This document shows positions 1 through 8,323 of a stretch of 64,000 nucleotides of DNA, one piece after another. Made by a program: the position numbers and the translations under genes. Within the stretch, counting starts at the first letter, position 1, and each line of letters opens with the position of its first letter. Source of the DNA: Pantoea nemavictus (GTDB taxonomy: Bacteria > Pseudomonadota > Gammaproteobacteria > Enterobacterales > Enterobacteriaceae); contig NZ_JBBGZW010000002.1 in NCBI RefSeq assembly GCF_037479095.1, positions 248,001 to 312,000 on the forward strand, in the 5' to 3' direction. Below the pieces are notes generated by a model. The model was not told where the DNA came from. It saw nothing but the letters and a program-made list of their open reading frames with translations, and searched no databases.

Positions 1-38
1 GGCGACCCTACGTCGTAGGGTGCGCATTTATGCGCACC
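1..38. repeat. REP-like palindromic pair (GGTGCGCAT type)
   Basis: Two adjacent palindromes are visible: CCCTACG-T-CGTAGGG at 6-20 and GGTGCGCAT-TT-ATGCGCACC at 19-38. Related units occur at 22699-22752 and 53349-53402, so this is a dispersed intergenic family. It is distinct from the GTAGCGGCGC family found elsewhere in the window. Confidence 0.6.
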
Positions 39-102
39 AGGCAGACCAGCATTATTCGCTAAACCGCGCACCTCTAAAACCACTCAAAGTGAAGGCTGTA
101 TC

Positions 103-525
103 ATGAATTTCGACGCAAACACCCATCGCTGCACCATCGTGATTGATCAGCAACTGCCCGCAGGATTGGCAATGAACGCTTGTAGCGTTATCGGCATTAG
201 TTTTGGAAAATTGATAGGCAATTTGGTGGGGCCAGACCAGCAGAGCCAGGATGGCGTGAACTATCCTGGCGTTATTTACGCGCCGCTGCCGGTGTTATTG
301 GCTGATGGCAATTACCTGCGCGAGTTGCAGCAAATAAGCGGCGTCGATAACGAGATCTTTGCGATGCCGTTCAGCGCGCTGGCACAATCCTGCAAAACCT
401 ACGATGAATATGGCGAACGTATCGCCAACGCGCACAGCGATCATATTGAGTTGGTGGCGTTGGGTTTGATCGGTCACAAGAAAAAAATCACCCGATTAAC
501 CGGCAATTTGAAGCTTTATCGCTAA
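103..525 (+). CDS. DUF2000 family protein
   Basis: A 140-residue cytosolic protein with no signal peptide or membrane segment. The N-terminal block (CTIVIDQQLPAGLAMNACSV, then IGISFGK) is typical of DUF2000 proteins, small conserved proteins of unknown function with a peptidyl-tRNA-hydrolase-like fold. Length and start fit the family. A purine-rich stretch (AGTGAAGG) lies upstream of the ATG. The stop overlaps the stop of the convergent AraC gene. I would not assign a biochemical role. Confidence 0.75.
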   Translation: MNFDANTHRCTIVIDQQLPAGLAMNACSVIGISFGKLIGNLVGPDQQSQDGVNYPGVIYAPLPVLLADGNYLRELQQISGVDNEIFAMPFSALAQSCKTYDEYGERIANAHSDHIELVALGLIGHKKKITRLTGNLKLYR

Positions 526-1430
526 ACATCCTGTTCTGCCTCGGCCGCAAACCATGCAGGTGGCTGGCCGACGTAGCGGCTGAATGCCACGCTGAACGCG
601 CTGGCAGAGCGATAACCGACGCGCTCCGCCACTTCGGCTACCGCCATGCTTTTTCCACGCAGAAGATTTTTCGCGAGCGCCATGCGCCACGTCAGCAGAT
701 AAACCATCGGCGCGACGCCAACTGCGGCCCGAAAACGCACAAAGAAAGCGGAACGCGAAAGTGCAGCGGCTTTAGCCAGTTCTGCCACCGTCCAGCTGTG
801 CGCGGGATTAGCGTGAATAGCACGGATCGCTGCCGCCAGGCGCTCATCGGCTAATCCGCCCATTACGCCCGGACACGCATTACAGATCGGCATCGATCGC
901 AGCGCCTCTATTAACAGCAGCTCCAGCAAGCGCTCCAGCACCACATGGCGCGCCGGCCGCTGCGCGCGACATTCGTCCACCACCAATTGCACCAAGGTGG
1001 TCAGGCGAGATTCACCGCGCACCTGAATAAACTGCGGCAGCAGCGAGACGATCAATCCAGCATCGGGCGCGCCGAACTGGCAATAGCCAATTAAGGTTTC
1101 CACGTCGGCTGGCTGCTGTTGATCGCCAATCCAGAACTCGCCGGGTGCGAGCATCTGCGGCACGGTTTCTGGCGCATCGTCGGCAGGTGGTTCAGCGCTG
1201 GTCATGCAAAATTCCCATGCGGCCGGAATCAGTACAAAGTCGCCCTGCTCAAGGGTTATTGGCGCATGCCCTTTCATCTTCAGTTGACTGCGGCCTGCCA
1301 GCACCAGGCAATAGAACGGTTGGCCAGTTTCGCTACGATGTACGCGCCAGCGACCATTAGCTCGCGCACGCTTGGAGAAAGCTGCTTGCGGCTGTAGCAA
1401 CGAAACCATCTCAGCTAAGGGATCGATCAT
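522..1430 (-). CDS. AraC family transcriptional regulator (cupin N-terminus)
   Basis: A 302-residue regulator. The N-terminal half is a cupin-type effector domain (PLAEMVSLLQPQA, then FYCLVLAGRSQLKM and LEQGDFVLIPA). The C-terminal ~100 residues carry two AraC-type helix-turn-helices (WTVAELAKAAALSRSAFFVRF and VAEVAERVGYRSASAFSVAF). I chose the ATG at 1430 because AGGAG stands 7 nt before it; the frame stays open upstream to 1481 without a better ribosome site. It is divergent from the SDR gene at 1530, with an inverted repeat in the shared gap, so it probably controls that reductase and possibly itself. The effector is unknown. Confidence 0.88.
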   Translation of the reverse strand: MIDPLAEMVSLLQPQAAFSKRARANGRWRVHRSETGQPFYCLVLAGRSQLKMKGHAPITLEQGDFVLIPAAWEFCMTSAEPPADDAPETVPQMLAPGEFWIGDQQQPADVETLIGYCQFGAPDAGLIVSLLPQFIQVRGESRLTTLVQLVVDECRAQRPARHVVLERLLELLLIEALRSMPICNACPGVMGGLADERLAAAIRAIHANPAHSWTVAELAKAAALSRSAFFVRFRAAVGVAPMVYLLTWRMALAKNLLRGKSMAVAEVAERVGYRSASAFSVAFSRYVGQPPAWFAAEAEQDV

Positions 1431-1453
1431 TTGGACTCCTGCTAATGAAAGTA

Positions 1454-1476
1454 GGACTCTGCATTGTAGTGAGTCC
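1454..1476. promoter_or_regulatory. Inverted repeat in the AraC/SDR divergent promoter
   Basis: GGACTC and GAGTCC are separated by 11 nt, with a further TGACTC at 1484-1489. The repeat lies in the 99-nt gap between the divergent AraC and SDR genes, where a local operator is expected. That AraC binds it is inference. Confidence 0.35.
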
Positions 1477-1529
1477 AGCACATTGACTCTATAGTGATCA
1501 CCTACCCTAAGGCAATGCAGGAGTGAGAG

Positions 1530-2276
1530 ATGAAAACGATTCTAATCACCGGCTGTTCTTCCGGCTTTGGTCACGCCACCGCGCTCTATTTCCTCGAGCG
1601 CGGCTGGAACGTGATCGCCACCATGCGCAATCCGCGTGCCGACCTGTTTCCCGCTGCAGATAATCTGCGTTTGCTGCCGTTGGATGTCAGCGATGCGGCC
1701 AGTATCGAGCAGGCTATCGCCGCAGCGGGCGATATTGATGTGCTGGTGAATAATGCTGGAATTGGCGTGCTGACCTCGCTGGAAGGCACGCCAATGTCGA
1801 CCGTGCGCGACATCTTTGAAACTAACACGCTCGGCACGATTGCACTGACGCAGGCTGTGCTGCCGCAGTTCCGTGCCAGGCAGAGCGGTACCATTATCAA
1901 CGTGACATCGACGGTCACACTGAAATCCTTACCGCTGCTGGCGGTTTACACCGGTAGTAAAGCCGCGGTGAATGCCTTTACCGAATCGCTGGCGCTGGAG
2001 CTACAACCGTTCAACATCAACGTGCGTCTGGTGCTGCCGGGTCTGGCTCCCACCACCGATTTCGGCAAGAACGCGATGCCGCGTATGGAAAACACCCAGC
2101 TCGAGCCGTATCAGCCGCTGCTTGATGGCGTGTTTAACGCGATGCAACAGCCGCAGCCGACCACCAAAGCGAGCGATGTTGCTGAAGCGGTATGGCGCGC
2201 GGCAACCGATCCCGATGCGCCGATGCGCATTCCGGCCGGTGAAGATGCGGTGGCATTAGCCAACCAGCCAGGTTAA
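1530..2276 (+). CDS. SDR family oxidoreductase
   Basis: A classical short-chain dehydrogenase/reductase with a Rossmann fold. Visible are the cofactor motif GCSSGFG near residues 8-14, the NNAG motif, a Ser in the INVTSTVTL strand, and the active-site pair YTGSK. It would reduce or oxidise a carbonyl/alcohol with NAD(P)(H); the substrate is unknown. GGAG precedes the ATG. The product stops at 248 residues, slightly short for its relatives. The next ~60 bases in another frame read as a plausible SDR tail ending GASVVRSLFGNINS, so a frameshift near 2260-2300 may have cut the C-terminus. It pairs with the divergent AraC gene. Confidence 0.85.
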   Translation: MKTILITGCSSGFGHATALYFLERGWNVIATMRNPRADLFPAADNLRLLPLDVSDAASIEQAIAAAGDIDVLVNNAGIGVLTSLEGTPMSTVRDIFETNTLGTIALTQAVLPQFRARQSGTIINVTSTVTLKSLPLLAVYTGSKAAVNAFTESLALELQPFNINVRLVLPGLAPTTDFGKNAMPRMENTQLEPYQPLLDGVFNAMQQPQPTTKASDVAEAVWRAATDPDAPMRIPAGEDAVALANQPG

Positions 2277-2407
2277 CTGTGAATCCCGGCGACAACAAGG
2301 TATTCAACAGATGATGCCGGGCGCCAGCGTGGTGCGCAGTTTGTTTGGCAATATCAATAGCTAACCGCTATGTTGTCACTCTCGCCTGCTCACTTTTAGG
2401 ACTCTGC

Positions 2408-2869
2408 ATGCACATCAGCCCGTTGGCGCAGCAGCCACAGTTATTCGATGCGGTCACCCAGATGTTGCATCGTGAATGGTCAGATTTACCAAACTGGCGC
2501 GATGCATCTGTTATTCAGCAGCGCTTGCAGGCACGCAACGCGGATCGAGCTAAAACGGTCACGCTGGTAGCGACCACCACAGCTGGCGAGTTAATGGCGA
2601 CCGCCAGCATCATCCACTACGAATTAAGCGATCTCAGCGAGCGCGAGTTTTGGCTCGGCGAGGTCATTACCGCGTCAGAACATCGTGGCAAAGGCCTGGC
2701 CAGTGCTTTGGTAACGCAATTAATTGCCGAAGCGCGTCTGCGTGGCATCGCGGCGCTGTGGCTGTATACACCCGACCAGCAAGCGCTCTATCGCCGCTTC
2801 GGCTGGCAGGATGTGGAACAGCGCGAGATTGCTAATGAAGATGTGACGGTGATGAAGTTGGTCATTTAA
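2408..2869 (+). CDS. GNAT family N-acetyltransferase
   Basis: A 153-residue GNAT acyltransferase. The acetyl-CoA pyrophosphate loop is EHRGKGLASALV, preceded by strand FWLGEVIT, with the late motif LYTPDQQALYRRFGW. The ATG at 2408 follows AGGA. Upstream in-frame codons overlap the putative SDR tail and are unlikely to be used. It ends by overlapping the stop of the convergent NUDIX gene. The acceptor substrate cannot be told from sequence. Confidence 0.83.
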   Translation: MHISPLAQQPQLFDAVTQMLHREWSDLPNWRDASVIQQRLQARNADRAKTVTLVATTTAGELMATASIIHYELSDLSEREFWLGEVITASEHRGKGLASALVTQLIAEARLRGIAALWLYTPDQQALYRRFGWQDVEQREIANEDVTVMKLVI

Positions 2870-3288
2870 GATGATTTCGCCAGCGCCTGCAGTGCCGCCA
2901 GTCCATCACGCGTAATCCAGCTACGCAGCGGCGCAAATAACGGTTCAGGTAATTCCTCGGGCGCGAACCAGTGCCAGCCGCTGCACTTCTCCGGCTCCAT
3001 CAGCTGCGGCTCGCCGCTAGCGTCCTGCGCCACCAGTAACAGCGTGATGTAATGCTTGTTGACCTCGGGAAACACATCGCTCACAAAGGCGCCGTTTTGC
3101 ACCTCACCGAGTTGCAAGCCGGTCTCTTCCAGCACTTCGCGTCGCGCGCAGGCTTCCGGCGCCTCACCAAATTCCAGATGACCGCCCGGCGCCGACCAAT
3201 CCCCTGCGCCATGGCTACCTTTACGCTGCCCTAACAACAGTTTCCCATCGCGAAAAATTAACACGCCGATGCCCACTTGTGGCGACAT
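2866..3288 (-). CDS. NUDIX hydrolase (nucleotide triphosphatase type)
   Basis: A 140-residue NUDIX protein. The box begins GGHLEFGEAPEACARREV and continues LEETGL, with the expected metal-binding Glu cluster (REVLEE). The N-terminal strand is VGIGVLIFRDGKLLLGQRKG. Length and layout fit small pyrophosphohydrolases of the MutT/NUDT15 type that clean up (d)NTPs. The ATG at 3288 has AAGGAG upstream. The gene is convergent with GNAT and lies just downstream of the MFS gene on the same strand with ~80 nt between, so cotranscription is possible. Confidence 0.85.
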   Translation of the reverse strand: MSPQVGIGVLIFRDGKLLLGQRKGSHGAGDWSAPGGHLEFGEAPEACARREVLEETGLQLGEVQNGAFVSDVFPEVNKHYITLLLVAQDASGEPQLMEPEKCSGWHWFAPEELPEPLFAPLRSWITRDGLAALQALAKSS

Positions 3289-3366
3289 ATGTGCTCCTTG
3301 TTTGCAGGTCGTCATAAATGACGACCTGAGGTTATCGAAAAACTGCCCCACGTTTTATCACACTCT

Positions 3367-4515
3367 TTATTGCTGCGGTTTGAAACGTAACGCCATCACC
3401 ATCAGCAGCACAATGCCCACGCTCATTATTGCCCACGCGCTATCCAGCGATGCGGCGCGATCGCGCACCATGCCGGCAATCAGCGGCATTAGCGCTGCCA
3501 GCAAATAGCCACCGCCCTGCACGAAGGAGAGCAGCGCGCCCGCCTCTTCTGGCGTGTGCGCATGATCCAGCGTGACAATTAGCGAAAGCGGGAACAACGC
3601 GCCGATGCCCAATCCCAGCAGCAAGGTGGGCAGCCACACCTGCGCGCCGCCCAGTAATATCAGGCTGATCAAACCCAACAAAATCAGGGCCAAGACCACC
3701 AGCAGCGGACGGCGACGATCGCGGAAGCGGTGAATCAGCGCCGACAGCACAAACCCCGCCACCACCTCGGTTAGCGTTAAAGCCCCCAGCACGTAACCGC
3801 TCTGCTCCGGCAGCCAACCGTGCTGAATATAAAACGGCGGCAGCCACGCCAGCACTAAGGTATAAGCGCCGGTGCCGATACCAAAGAAGATCATCAGCAG
3901 CCAGGCACGGCGTGCGCGATCCGCGCGGGGAGCGGTGCGGTGTTGTGCTGGCGCGCTGCCGGGCGAACCTACCAGCCACAACAGCAGTGCAATCGCAGCA
4001 GGTAACAGCGGAATCGCGAGCGTTACCGCCAAGCCCCGGGAGTTCGCCAATGGCACGGCACTGGCTGCCGCAATCGCTGCGCCTGCCATGATGCCGGTGG
4101 TGAACAACGCCATCAGCGTGCCCGCTTTCGCGCCGAAGTGACGTTTAATCTGCGCTGGCATCAATGCCTGAATTAAGCCAATGCCACAACCCGCCACCAG
4201 CGCGCTAACAATCAATGCAGTGGCGGATTGATCGAATCCACGCGCCAGGCTGGCCAGCGCCAGTAACAGCAACCCCGCCGCTATGCCACGCACTTCGCCC
4301 AGCGTACGCAGCAGCAGCGGACCGGCCAGCGCCGCTAATCCCATCATGATCACCGGTAAGGTAGTAAGCAGACTTAGCTGCGTGGCGCTAAGCTGCGCGT
4401 CCTGTTGCAGCAGCGGAAATAGCGGCCCCATCGCCGCCATAATTGGTCGCAGATTCAGCGCGATAACAAAAACCAGTAAGGCAAACATCCCAACCGCAGG
4501 TAAAGTACGATTCAC
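3367..4515 (-). CDS. CynX/NimT-type MFS transporter
   Basis: A 382-residue polytopic membrane protein with about 12 hydrophobic helices in two six-helix halves joined by a basic loop near residues 185-205. The NLRPIMAAMGPL motif in helix 1 and the overall pattern match the cyanate-transporter-like (CynX/NimT) branch of MFS carriers. It lies divergent from a MarR gene, and the gap contains a perfect 28-bp palindrome ending about 20 bp before the start codon. Expression is therefore probably repressed by MarR until a small aromatic or similar ligand is present. The substrate (import or efflux) is unknown; cynX itself is not claimed. Confidence 0.85.
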   Translation of the reverse strand: MNRTLPAVGMFALLVFVIALNLRPIMAAMGPLFPLLQQDAQLSATQLSLLTTLPVIMMGLAALAGPLLLRTLGEVRGIAAGLLLLALASLARGFDQSATALIVSALVAGCGIGLIQALMPAQIKRHFGAKAGTLMALFTTGIMAGAAIAAASAVPLANSRGLAVTLAIPLLPAAIALLLWLVGSPGSAPAQHRTAPRADRARRAWLLMIFFGIGTGAYTLVLAWLPPFYIQHGWLPEQSGYVLGALTLTEVVAGFVLSALIHRFRDRRRPLLVVLALILLGLISLILLGGAQVWLPTLLLGLGIGALFPLSLIVTLDHAHTPEEAGALLSFVQGGGYLLAALMPLIAGMVRDRAASLDSAWAIMSVGIVLLMVMALRFKPQQ

Positions 4516-4535
4516 TTTGCAACTCCTTGCACATT

Positions 4536-4563
4536 AAAAGTATCTTAACGTTAAGATACTTTT
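4536..4563. promoter_or_regulatory. MarR-type operator, 28-bp perfect palindrome
   Basis: Both arms are perfect; the core is ATCTTAACGTTAAGAT. It lies between the MFS start (4515) and the divergent MarR gene (4762). ATCTTAA half-sites of this shape are typical of MarR-family operators. It overlaps the MFS promoter region. Confidence 0.75.
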
Positions 4564-4640
4564 CGCGACAGCAATAGCCCCTGCGCACAAAGCAACAAAT
4601 TAAAAGTTAGGAGGGCAAGGCTGAATAACACATACCAATC

Positions 4641-4718
4641 GTAGCGGCGCAATTTATTGCGCAATGCCTGGATGGGCATTTAGCCGTCATTGAGATGCGC
4701 GATAAATCGCGCCGCTAC
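4641..4718. repeat. REP-like element (BIME-like pair)
   Basis: A left arm GTAGCGGCGCAATTTATTGC and a right arm GCGATAAATCGCGCCGCTAC face each other across about 40 nt. It belongs to the GTAGCGGCGC family repeated through the window and lies between the MarR operator and the MarR gene. Confidence 0.8.
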
Positions 4719-4761
4719 GGATGGTGCAAAATGTATAAAAGTTAATGAATGGAGAATCAGA

Positions 4762-5256
4762 TTGGCGGATCACGTTGATTTTGTAATGAAACAGTGGACC
4801 AGCGCTATGCCTGAGCTGGATGCATCATCAATGGCGGTGTTTGGTCGCATGCTGCGCATCATGCAGCATCTGGCGAAAACCCGCGCGGCGGCACTAGCAC
4901 CTTTTGGTTTCCGTGATGGCGAATTTGATGTGCTGGCGACGCTGCGGCGCGCGGATGCGCCCTATCGCTTATCGCCGACGCAGCTGTATAAATCCTTACT
5001 GGTAACCTCGGGCGCCATGACCAATCGGCTCAATCGACTGGAAGACGTGGGTTTGATAATGCGTGTCGCCGATCCTGAGGATAAGCGCAGCACGCTGGTG
5101 GCGCTCACCGACGCTGGCCTCGCAAAGATTGAGCAGGCGCTGCAAGTGCATACGCAAACGCAAAACCACTTGCTGAGCACGCTGGATGATGAGCAGCAGC
5201 AGCAACTGCAATCTCTACTCAGTCAGCTGCTGGTGGCAAGCGAAACGGGAAGTTAA
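4762..5256 (+). CDS. MarR family transcriptional regulator
   Basis: A 164-residue winged-helix regulator. The recognition region contains LSPTQLYKSLLVTSGAMTNRLNRLEDVGLI, followed by the wing motif DPEDKRSTLVALT. I chose the TTG at 4762 because GGAG stands 7 nt upstream and the product then begins (M)ADHVDFVMKQW, as in relatives; further upstream the frame runs into the REP element. It is divergent from the MFS gene, and the palindrome at 4536-4563 is its likely operator. Confidence 0.88.
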   Translation: MADHVDFVMKQWTSAMPELDASSMAVFGRMLRIMQHLAKTRAAALAPFGFRDGEFDVLATLRRADAPYRLSPTQLYKSLLVTSGAMTNRLNRLEDVGLIMRVADPEDKRSTLVALTDAGLAKIEQALQVHTQTQNHLLSTLDDEQQQQLQSLLSQLLVASETGS

Positions 5257-5346
5257 TTCGCGGTTATCGATGTGTCAAAATATGAATTAATTCAGCACTT
5301 TTTCCGTTAAAATATGCCTCCCGCCCGGCATTGTTACGGATTAGAG

Positions 5347-5886
5347 ATGAGCAACAAATACGCCCCGTCGCAAATATTTCTTCACTGGTTGACCTTTCTG
5401 TTGGTCGTCACTGCGTATTGCACTATGGAATTTCGTGGACTGGCGACGCGCGGTTCATGGCAAGGCTTCGCGATGATCATTGGTCACTTCAGCGCCGGCA
5501 GTTGTGTGCTGGTGCTGATGCTGTCACGCGTGATGCTGCGTTTTCGTCATCGCAGCCCGGCAATTATACCCAAGCCCCCGCACTGGCAAACCGGCCTGGC
5601 GCATCTGATGCATCTGGCGATCTACCTGTTTTTCATCGTATTGCCGACGCTAGGCATTTTGTCGCGCTTCTATATGGGCCGCACATGGTGGATTTTCGGC
5701 ATTCCGATGCCGGTGAGTGGCGATCCCGATCCCGATTTTGCTGACATGATTGCAGACTGGCACGAAACCCTCGCGCCTTATGGCTATTGGCTGATTGGCA
5801 TTCACGCGGTTGCCGCATTAGCGCACCATTATCTGTTCAAAGACAATACGTTATTGCGCATGATGCCATCGCGTCGCTCACGTTAA
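5347..5886 (+). CDS. cybB: Cytochrome b561
   Basis: A 179-residue inner-membrane di-haem b-type cytochrome with four transmembrane helices, like E. coli CybB (176 aa). Candidate haem-ligand histidines sit in QIFLHWLTF, MIIGHFS, HETLAPYG and IGIHAVAALAHH. The family passes electrons from ubiquinol, and some members act as superoxide:quinone reductases. The ATG at 5347 gives the normal N-terminus MSNKYAPSQ; the frame is open 11 codons upstream. The gene stands alone. Confidence 0.88.
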   Translation: MSNKYAPSQIFLHWLTFLLVVTAYCTMEFRGLATRGSWQGFAMIIGHFSAGSCVLVLMLSRVMLRFRHRSPAIIPKPPHWQTGLAHLMHLAIYLFFIVLPTLGILSRFYMGRTWWIFGIPMPVSGDPDPDFADMIADWHETLAPYGYWLIGIHAVAALAHHYLFKDNTLLRMMPSRRSR

Positions 5887-5916
5887 CACGCGTAGTGACA
5901 ACGTCACGTAGCATGG

Positions 5917-6270
5917 CTAAAACGTCAGACTAAAACTGTCGTCGAGCAAGGCTAACATCTCGCTATCCGGCAAGCCGTTTTCCAGTGTGATGCTGAGCCA
6001 GTGCTCTTTATTCATATGGTAAGCCGGATAGACGCCATGCTGTTGACGCAGCGAACCATTCAGTTCGGGCCGGGTTTTAATGTTCATCACGTCGATCACC
6101 GGGCCATCCGGCAAACCGAGTTTGTGGCTCTCCAGCGGGAACACCAGCGCAAACCATTTGCGATGTCGCGGATGACGCAGCACCGCGTATTCACTGTGTT
6201 TTTTCCATGGATAATCGGGTTCTACCTGATAGTGCTGATATATGTAGTCGAACAGCTGCTGGCGTGTCAT
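5917..6270 (-). CDS. MmcQ/YjbR family protein
   Basis: A 117-residue protein of the YjbR/MmcQ (CyaY-like fold) family. It starts MTRQQLFDYIYQHYQ, followed by the block EPDYPWKKHSEYAVLRHP and KWFALVF, and ends with the ALLDDSFSLT tail expected of the family. Members are small, often annotated as DNA-binding, but of unproven function. The start at 6270 has GGAGG just upstream. It is divergent from the phosphoesterase gene. Confidence 0.82.
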   Translation of the reverse strand: MTRQQLFDYIYQHYQVEPDYPWKKHSEYAVLRHPRHRKWFALVFPLESHKLGLPDGPVIDVMNIKTRPELNGSLRQQHGVYPAYHMNKEHWLSITLENGLPDSEMLALLDDSFSLTF

Positions 6271-6393
6271 GCATCCTCCGTGGTGAGCCACGCGCAAAAA
6301 AAGCACGTGCGAAGCCATCATACTAATCAGTAAAGACTACACTGCGTATTGATTTTTTTGCGCTGAAACGGCGCCCTTAAACCAGGGAAGTGA

Positions 6394-7512
6394 ATGATGT
6401 TTCATCTGATTTTCAGCATACCGAGCTGGTATGTAATCGCGCGGTTTTTATTCCCGTTAGCGATGCCGCTGCTATTAAAAATTGTTCTCTCTCTGCTGGT
6501 GTTACTGGCTTCACAGTATCTGCTGGTCAGTCGCTTTACCTCCGGCAGCATGTTCTCGCCGGAAATGCCCCGCGCCATCGTCATTCTGTTCAACTGGGGT
6601 TTTAGCGCCGTTTTGTTTCTCGCGCTCACCCAGTTTGTGATTGATGTGGTGGCGCTGATCTCGCTGTTATTCCGTCATCCGTTTGAAATCGTGCCGGCGA
6701 TTCGTTATGTGGCGGCGGCTTTTGCTTTCATCCTTGCCACCGTCGGTGTTTATCAGGCGATACGCGTTCCGCCGGTTAAAGATGTGACGATCGCCATTAA
6801 AGATCTTCCCCGTGAGTTCGAAGGCTATCAGTTGCTGCAGCTGACCGATATGCACATCACCAAACTCTTCAATGAGAAGTGGACGCGCGCGCTGGTGCAG
6901 AAAGCTATGACGCTGGATGTCGATCTGATTCTGGTGACCGGTGATGTGATTGATGGCACGTTGCACAATCGCCGCGCGGACGTGGAGCCATTGCGCGGTT
7001 TACATGCGCCTGATGGTGTTTTTGCCATCACCGGCAACCATGAATATTTCTTCGAGCAGGAGCGCTGGACCGCGCATCTGGCATCGCTGGGGCTGGAACC
7101 TTTGCTTAATCGCCATACCGTGATTAACCGCCATGGCGCAGAGCTGGTGATTGCCGGCATGCCGGATACCTCAGCTTCACGTCGTGGGGCCGTGGGGCCG
7201 GATTTAGATTTGGCGTTGGCAGGTGCACCGGAAAATGCGCCGGTAATTCTGCTCGATCACCAGCCGCGCAATGCACGGCAAAACGCCGTGAAGAACATCG
7301 ATCTGCAGCTGTCCGGACATACGCACGGCGGCCTGATTGTGGGCTTTGACCGGCTGTTTGCCAAACCTAACGCGGGTTTTGTCTCGGGGTTGTATCAGGT
7401 GGATGGCATGCAACTCTATGTCAACAACGGAACCGCACTTTGGCCGGGCATGGCGGTTCGCTTAGGCCGACCATCGGAGTTAACTCGCATTACCCTGCAG
7501 CGTAAAGAGTAA
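6394..7512 (+). CDS. Membrane-anchored metallophosphoesterase
   Basis: A 372-residue protein with about four N-terminal hydrophobic helices (residues ~5-125) followed by a calcineurin-like phosphoesterase domain. All metal-binding motifs are present: LTDMHI, VTGDVIDG, GNHEYF, LDHQP and GHTHGG. It resembles the YkuE-like membrane phosphoesterases of unknown physiological substrate. Two adjacent ATGs (6394, 6397) are possible. A 14-bp-stem hairpin follows the stop. Confidence 0.85.
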   Translation: MMFHLIFSIPSWYVIARFLFPLAMPLLLKIVLSLLVLLASQYLLVSRFTSGSMFSPEMPRAIVILFNWGFSAVLFLALTQFVIDVVALISLLFRHPFEIVPAIRYVAAAFAFILATVGVYQAIRVPPVKDVTIAIKDLPREFEGYQLLQLTDMHITKLFNEKWTRALVQKAMTLDVDLILVTGDVIDGTLHNRRADVEPLRGLHAPDGVFAITGNHEYFFEQERWTAHLASLGLEPLLNRHTVINRHGAELVIAGMPDTSASRRGAVGPDLDLALAGAPENAPVILLDHQPRNARQNAVKNIDLQLSGHTHGGLIVGFDRLFAKPNAGFVSGLYQVDGMQLYVNNGTALWPGMAVRLGRPSELTRITLQRKE

Positions 7513-7529
7513 AGCGCTCACTCAGGTCG

Positions 7530-7561
7530 CCAGCGCGCATTGAGACTTCAATGCGCGCTGG
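7530..7561. terminator. Hairpin between convergent genes
   Basis: A perfect 14-bp stem (CCAGCGCGCATTGA with its complement) and a 4-nt loop lie between the stops of the phosphoesterase (+) and TetR (-) genes. There is no clear T-run on either side, so a shared terminator is plausible but unproven. Confidence 0.4.
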
Positions 7562-7574
7562 AATGTAAAGCACA

Positions 7575-8186
7575 TCAGCGCCGCGACGCATCCCACAATC
7601 TCATCATTTGCGCGATGCCCCGTTCAACCTCCACGAGGGGAACGTTATCCCGCGCCAGCGTTGAGATGCCCAGCATAAAACTGTTGAAGCTGACCGCCAG
7701 TGCCAGCGTCTCCTCATCATTTTTCAACTCTCCACTGCTGATGCCTCTCTCAACGCAATGCTTAATGCCTGCACCGGTACGCATGCGCGACGCCTCAAAC
7801 GGTTTCAGCACGTGACGATTCTCTTCAGCGCAGGATGACATCACGCTGAGCGCAACCATGCATCCGCGCGGATGCGAAGGATCGTACTGCATTCTGGCGG
7901 AGTTCAGCAGCGCCGTCTCCAGCGCCTGCCGGGCGGGTAAGCGGCTATCCCACAACGCTTCCGTTACCTGGGCATGCGTTTGCAGATAACAGTTCGCCGC
8001 TTCAGCAAACAGTGCTTCTTTCGATCCAAACGCGGCATAGAAGCTTGGCGCGGTTATCCCCTTGCCTATCGATGCTTTCAGCTGCGCGAGCGAGGTTGAA
8101 TCGTAGCCATTTTGCCAAAAGAGGTGCATGGCTTTCACTACCGCTTCATCCCGGTCAAATTGTCTTGGTCTGCCTGTTCTCATCAT
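7575..8186 (-). CDS. TetR/AcrR family transcriptional regulator
   Basis: A 203-residue regulator. The N-terminal helix-turn-helix reads GRPRQFDRDEAVVKAM, then TSLAQLKASIGKGITAPSFYAAFGSKEALF; the C-terminal ligand domain has the HPRGCMVALSVMS segment seen in one common TetR subgroup. GGAGGA precedes the ATG at 8186 (a second ATG follows at 8183). It is divergent from the MFS gene at 8324 and most likely represses that pump. Confidence 0.9.
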   Translation of the reverse strand: MMRTGRPRQFDRDEAVVKAMHLFWQNGYDSTSLAQLKASIGKGITAPSFYAAFGSKEALFAEAANCYLQTHAQVTEALWDSRLPARQALETALLNSARMQYDPSHPRGCMVALSVMSSCAEENRHVLKPFEASRMRTGAGIKHCVERGISSGELKNDEETLALAVSFNSFMLGISTLARDNVPLVEVERGIAQMMRLWDASRR

Positions 8187-8206
8187 CAACTCCTCCGCCA
8201 TTTATA

Positions 8207-8273
8207 CTAATCGATACAGAATTCATTGACAACGTACAGCAGCTCTACGCAATATAAATACCGATCGATACAT
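8207..8273. promoter_or_regulatory. Candidate TetR operator pair
   Basis: Two copies of ATCGATACA (8210-8218 and 8264-8272) lie in the 137-nt gap between divergent TetR and MFS genes, each extended by a TA-rich flank. Repeated motifs in such a gap are expected of a local operator. Binding is inferred. Confidence 0.35.
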
Positions 8274-8323
8274 ATATTGATGTTGCGCGATGGCGTTGTT
8301 CTTACTCAACTAAAGGCTTAACG

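Noticed and set aside
1452..2410. Shared 13-mer TAGGACTCTGCAT at ~1452 and ~2397
   Set aside because: Matches of this length are expected by chance in 64 kb and there is no longer homology around them.
4690..4761. Upstream extension of the MarR gene from an ATG at 4690
   Set aside because: The extra codons translate the REP arm (CAINRAAT-like peptide, recurring wherever this repeat is read) and lack a ribosome site; TTG at 4762 has GGAG and gives the family N-terminus.
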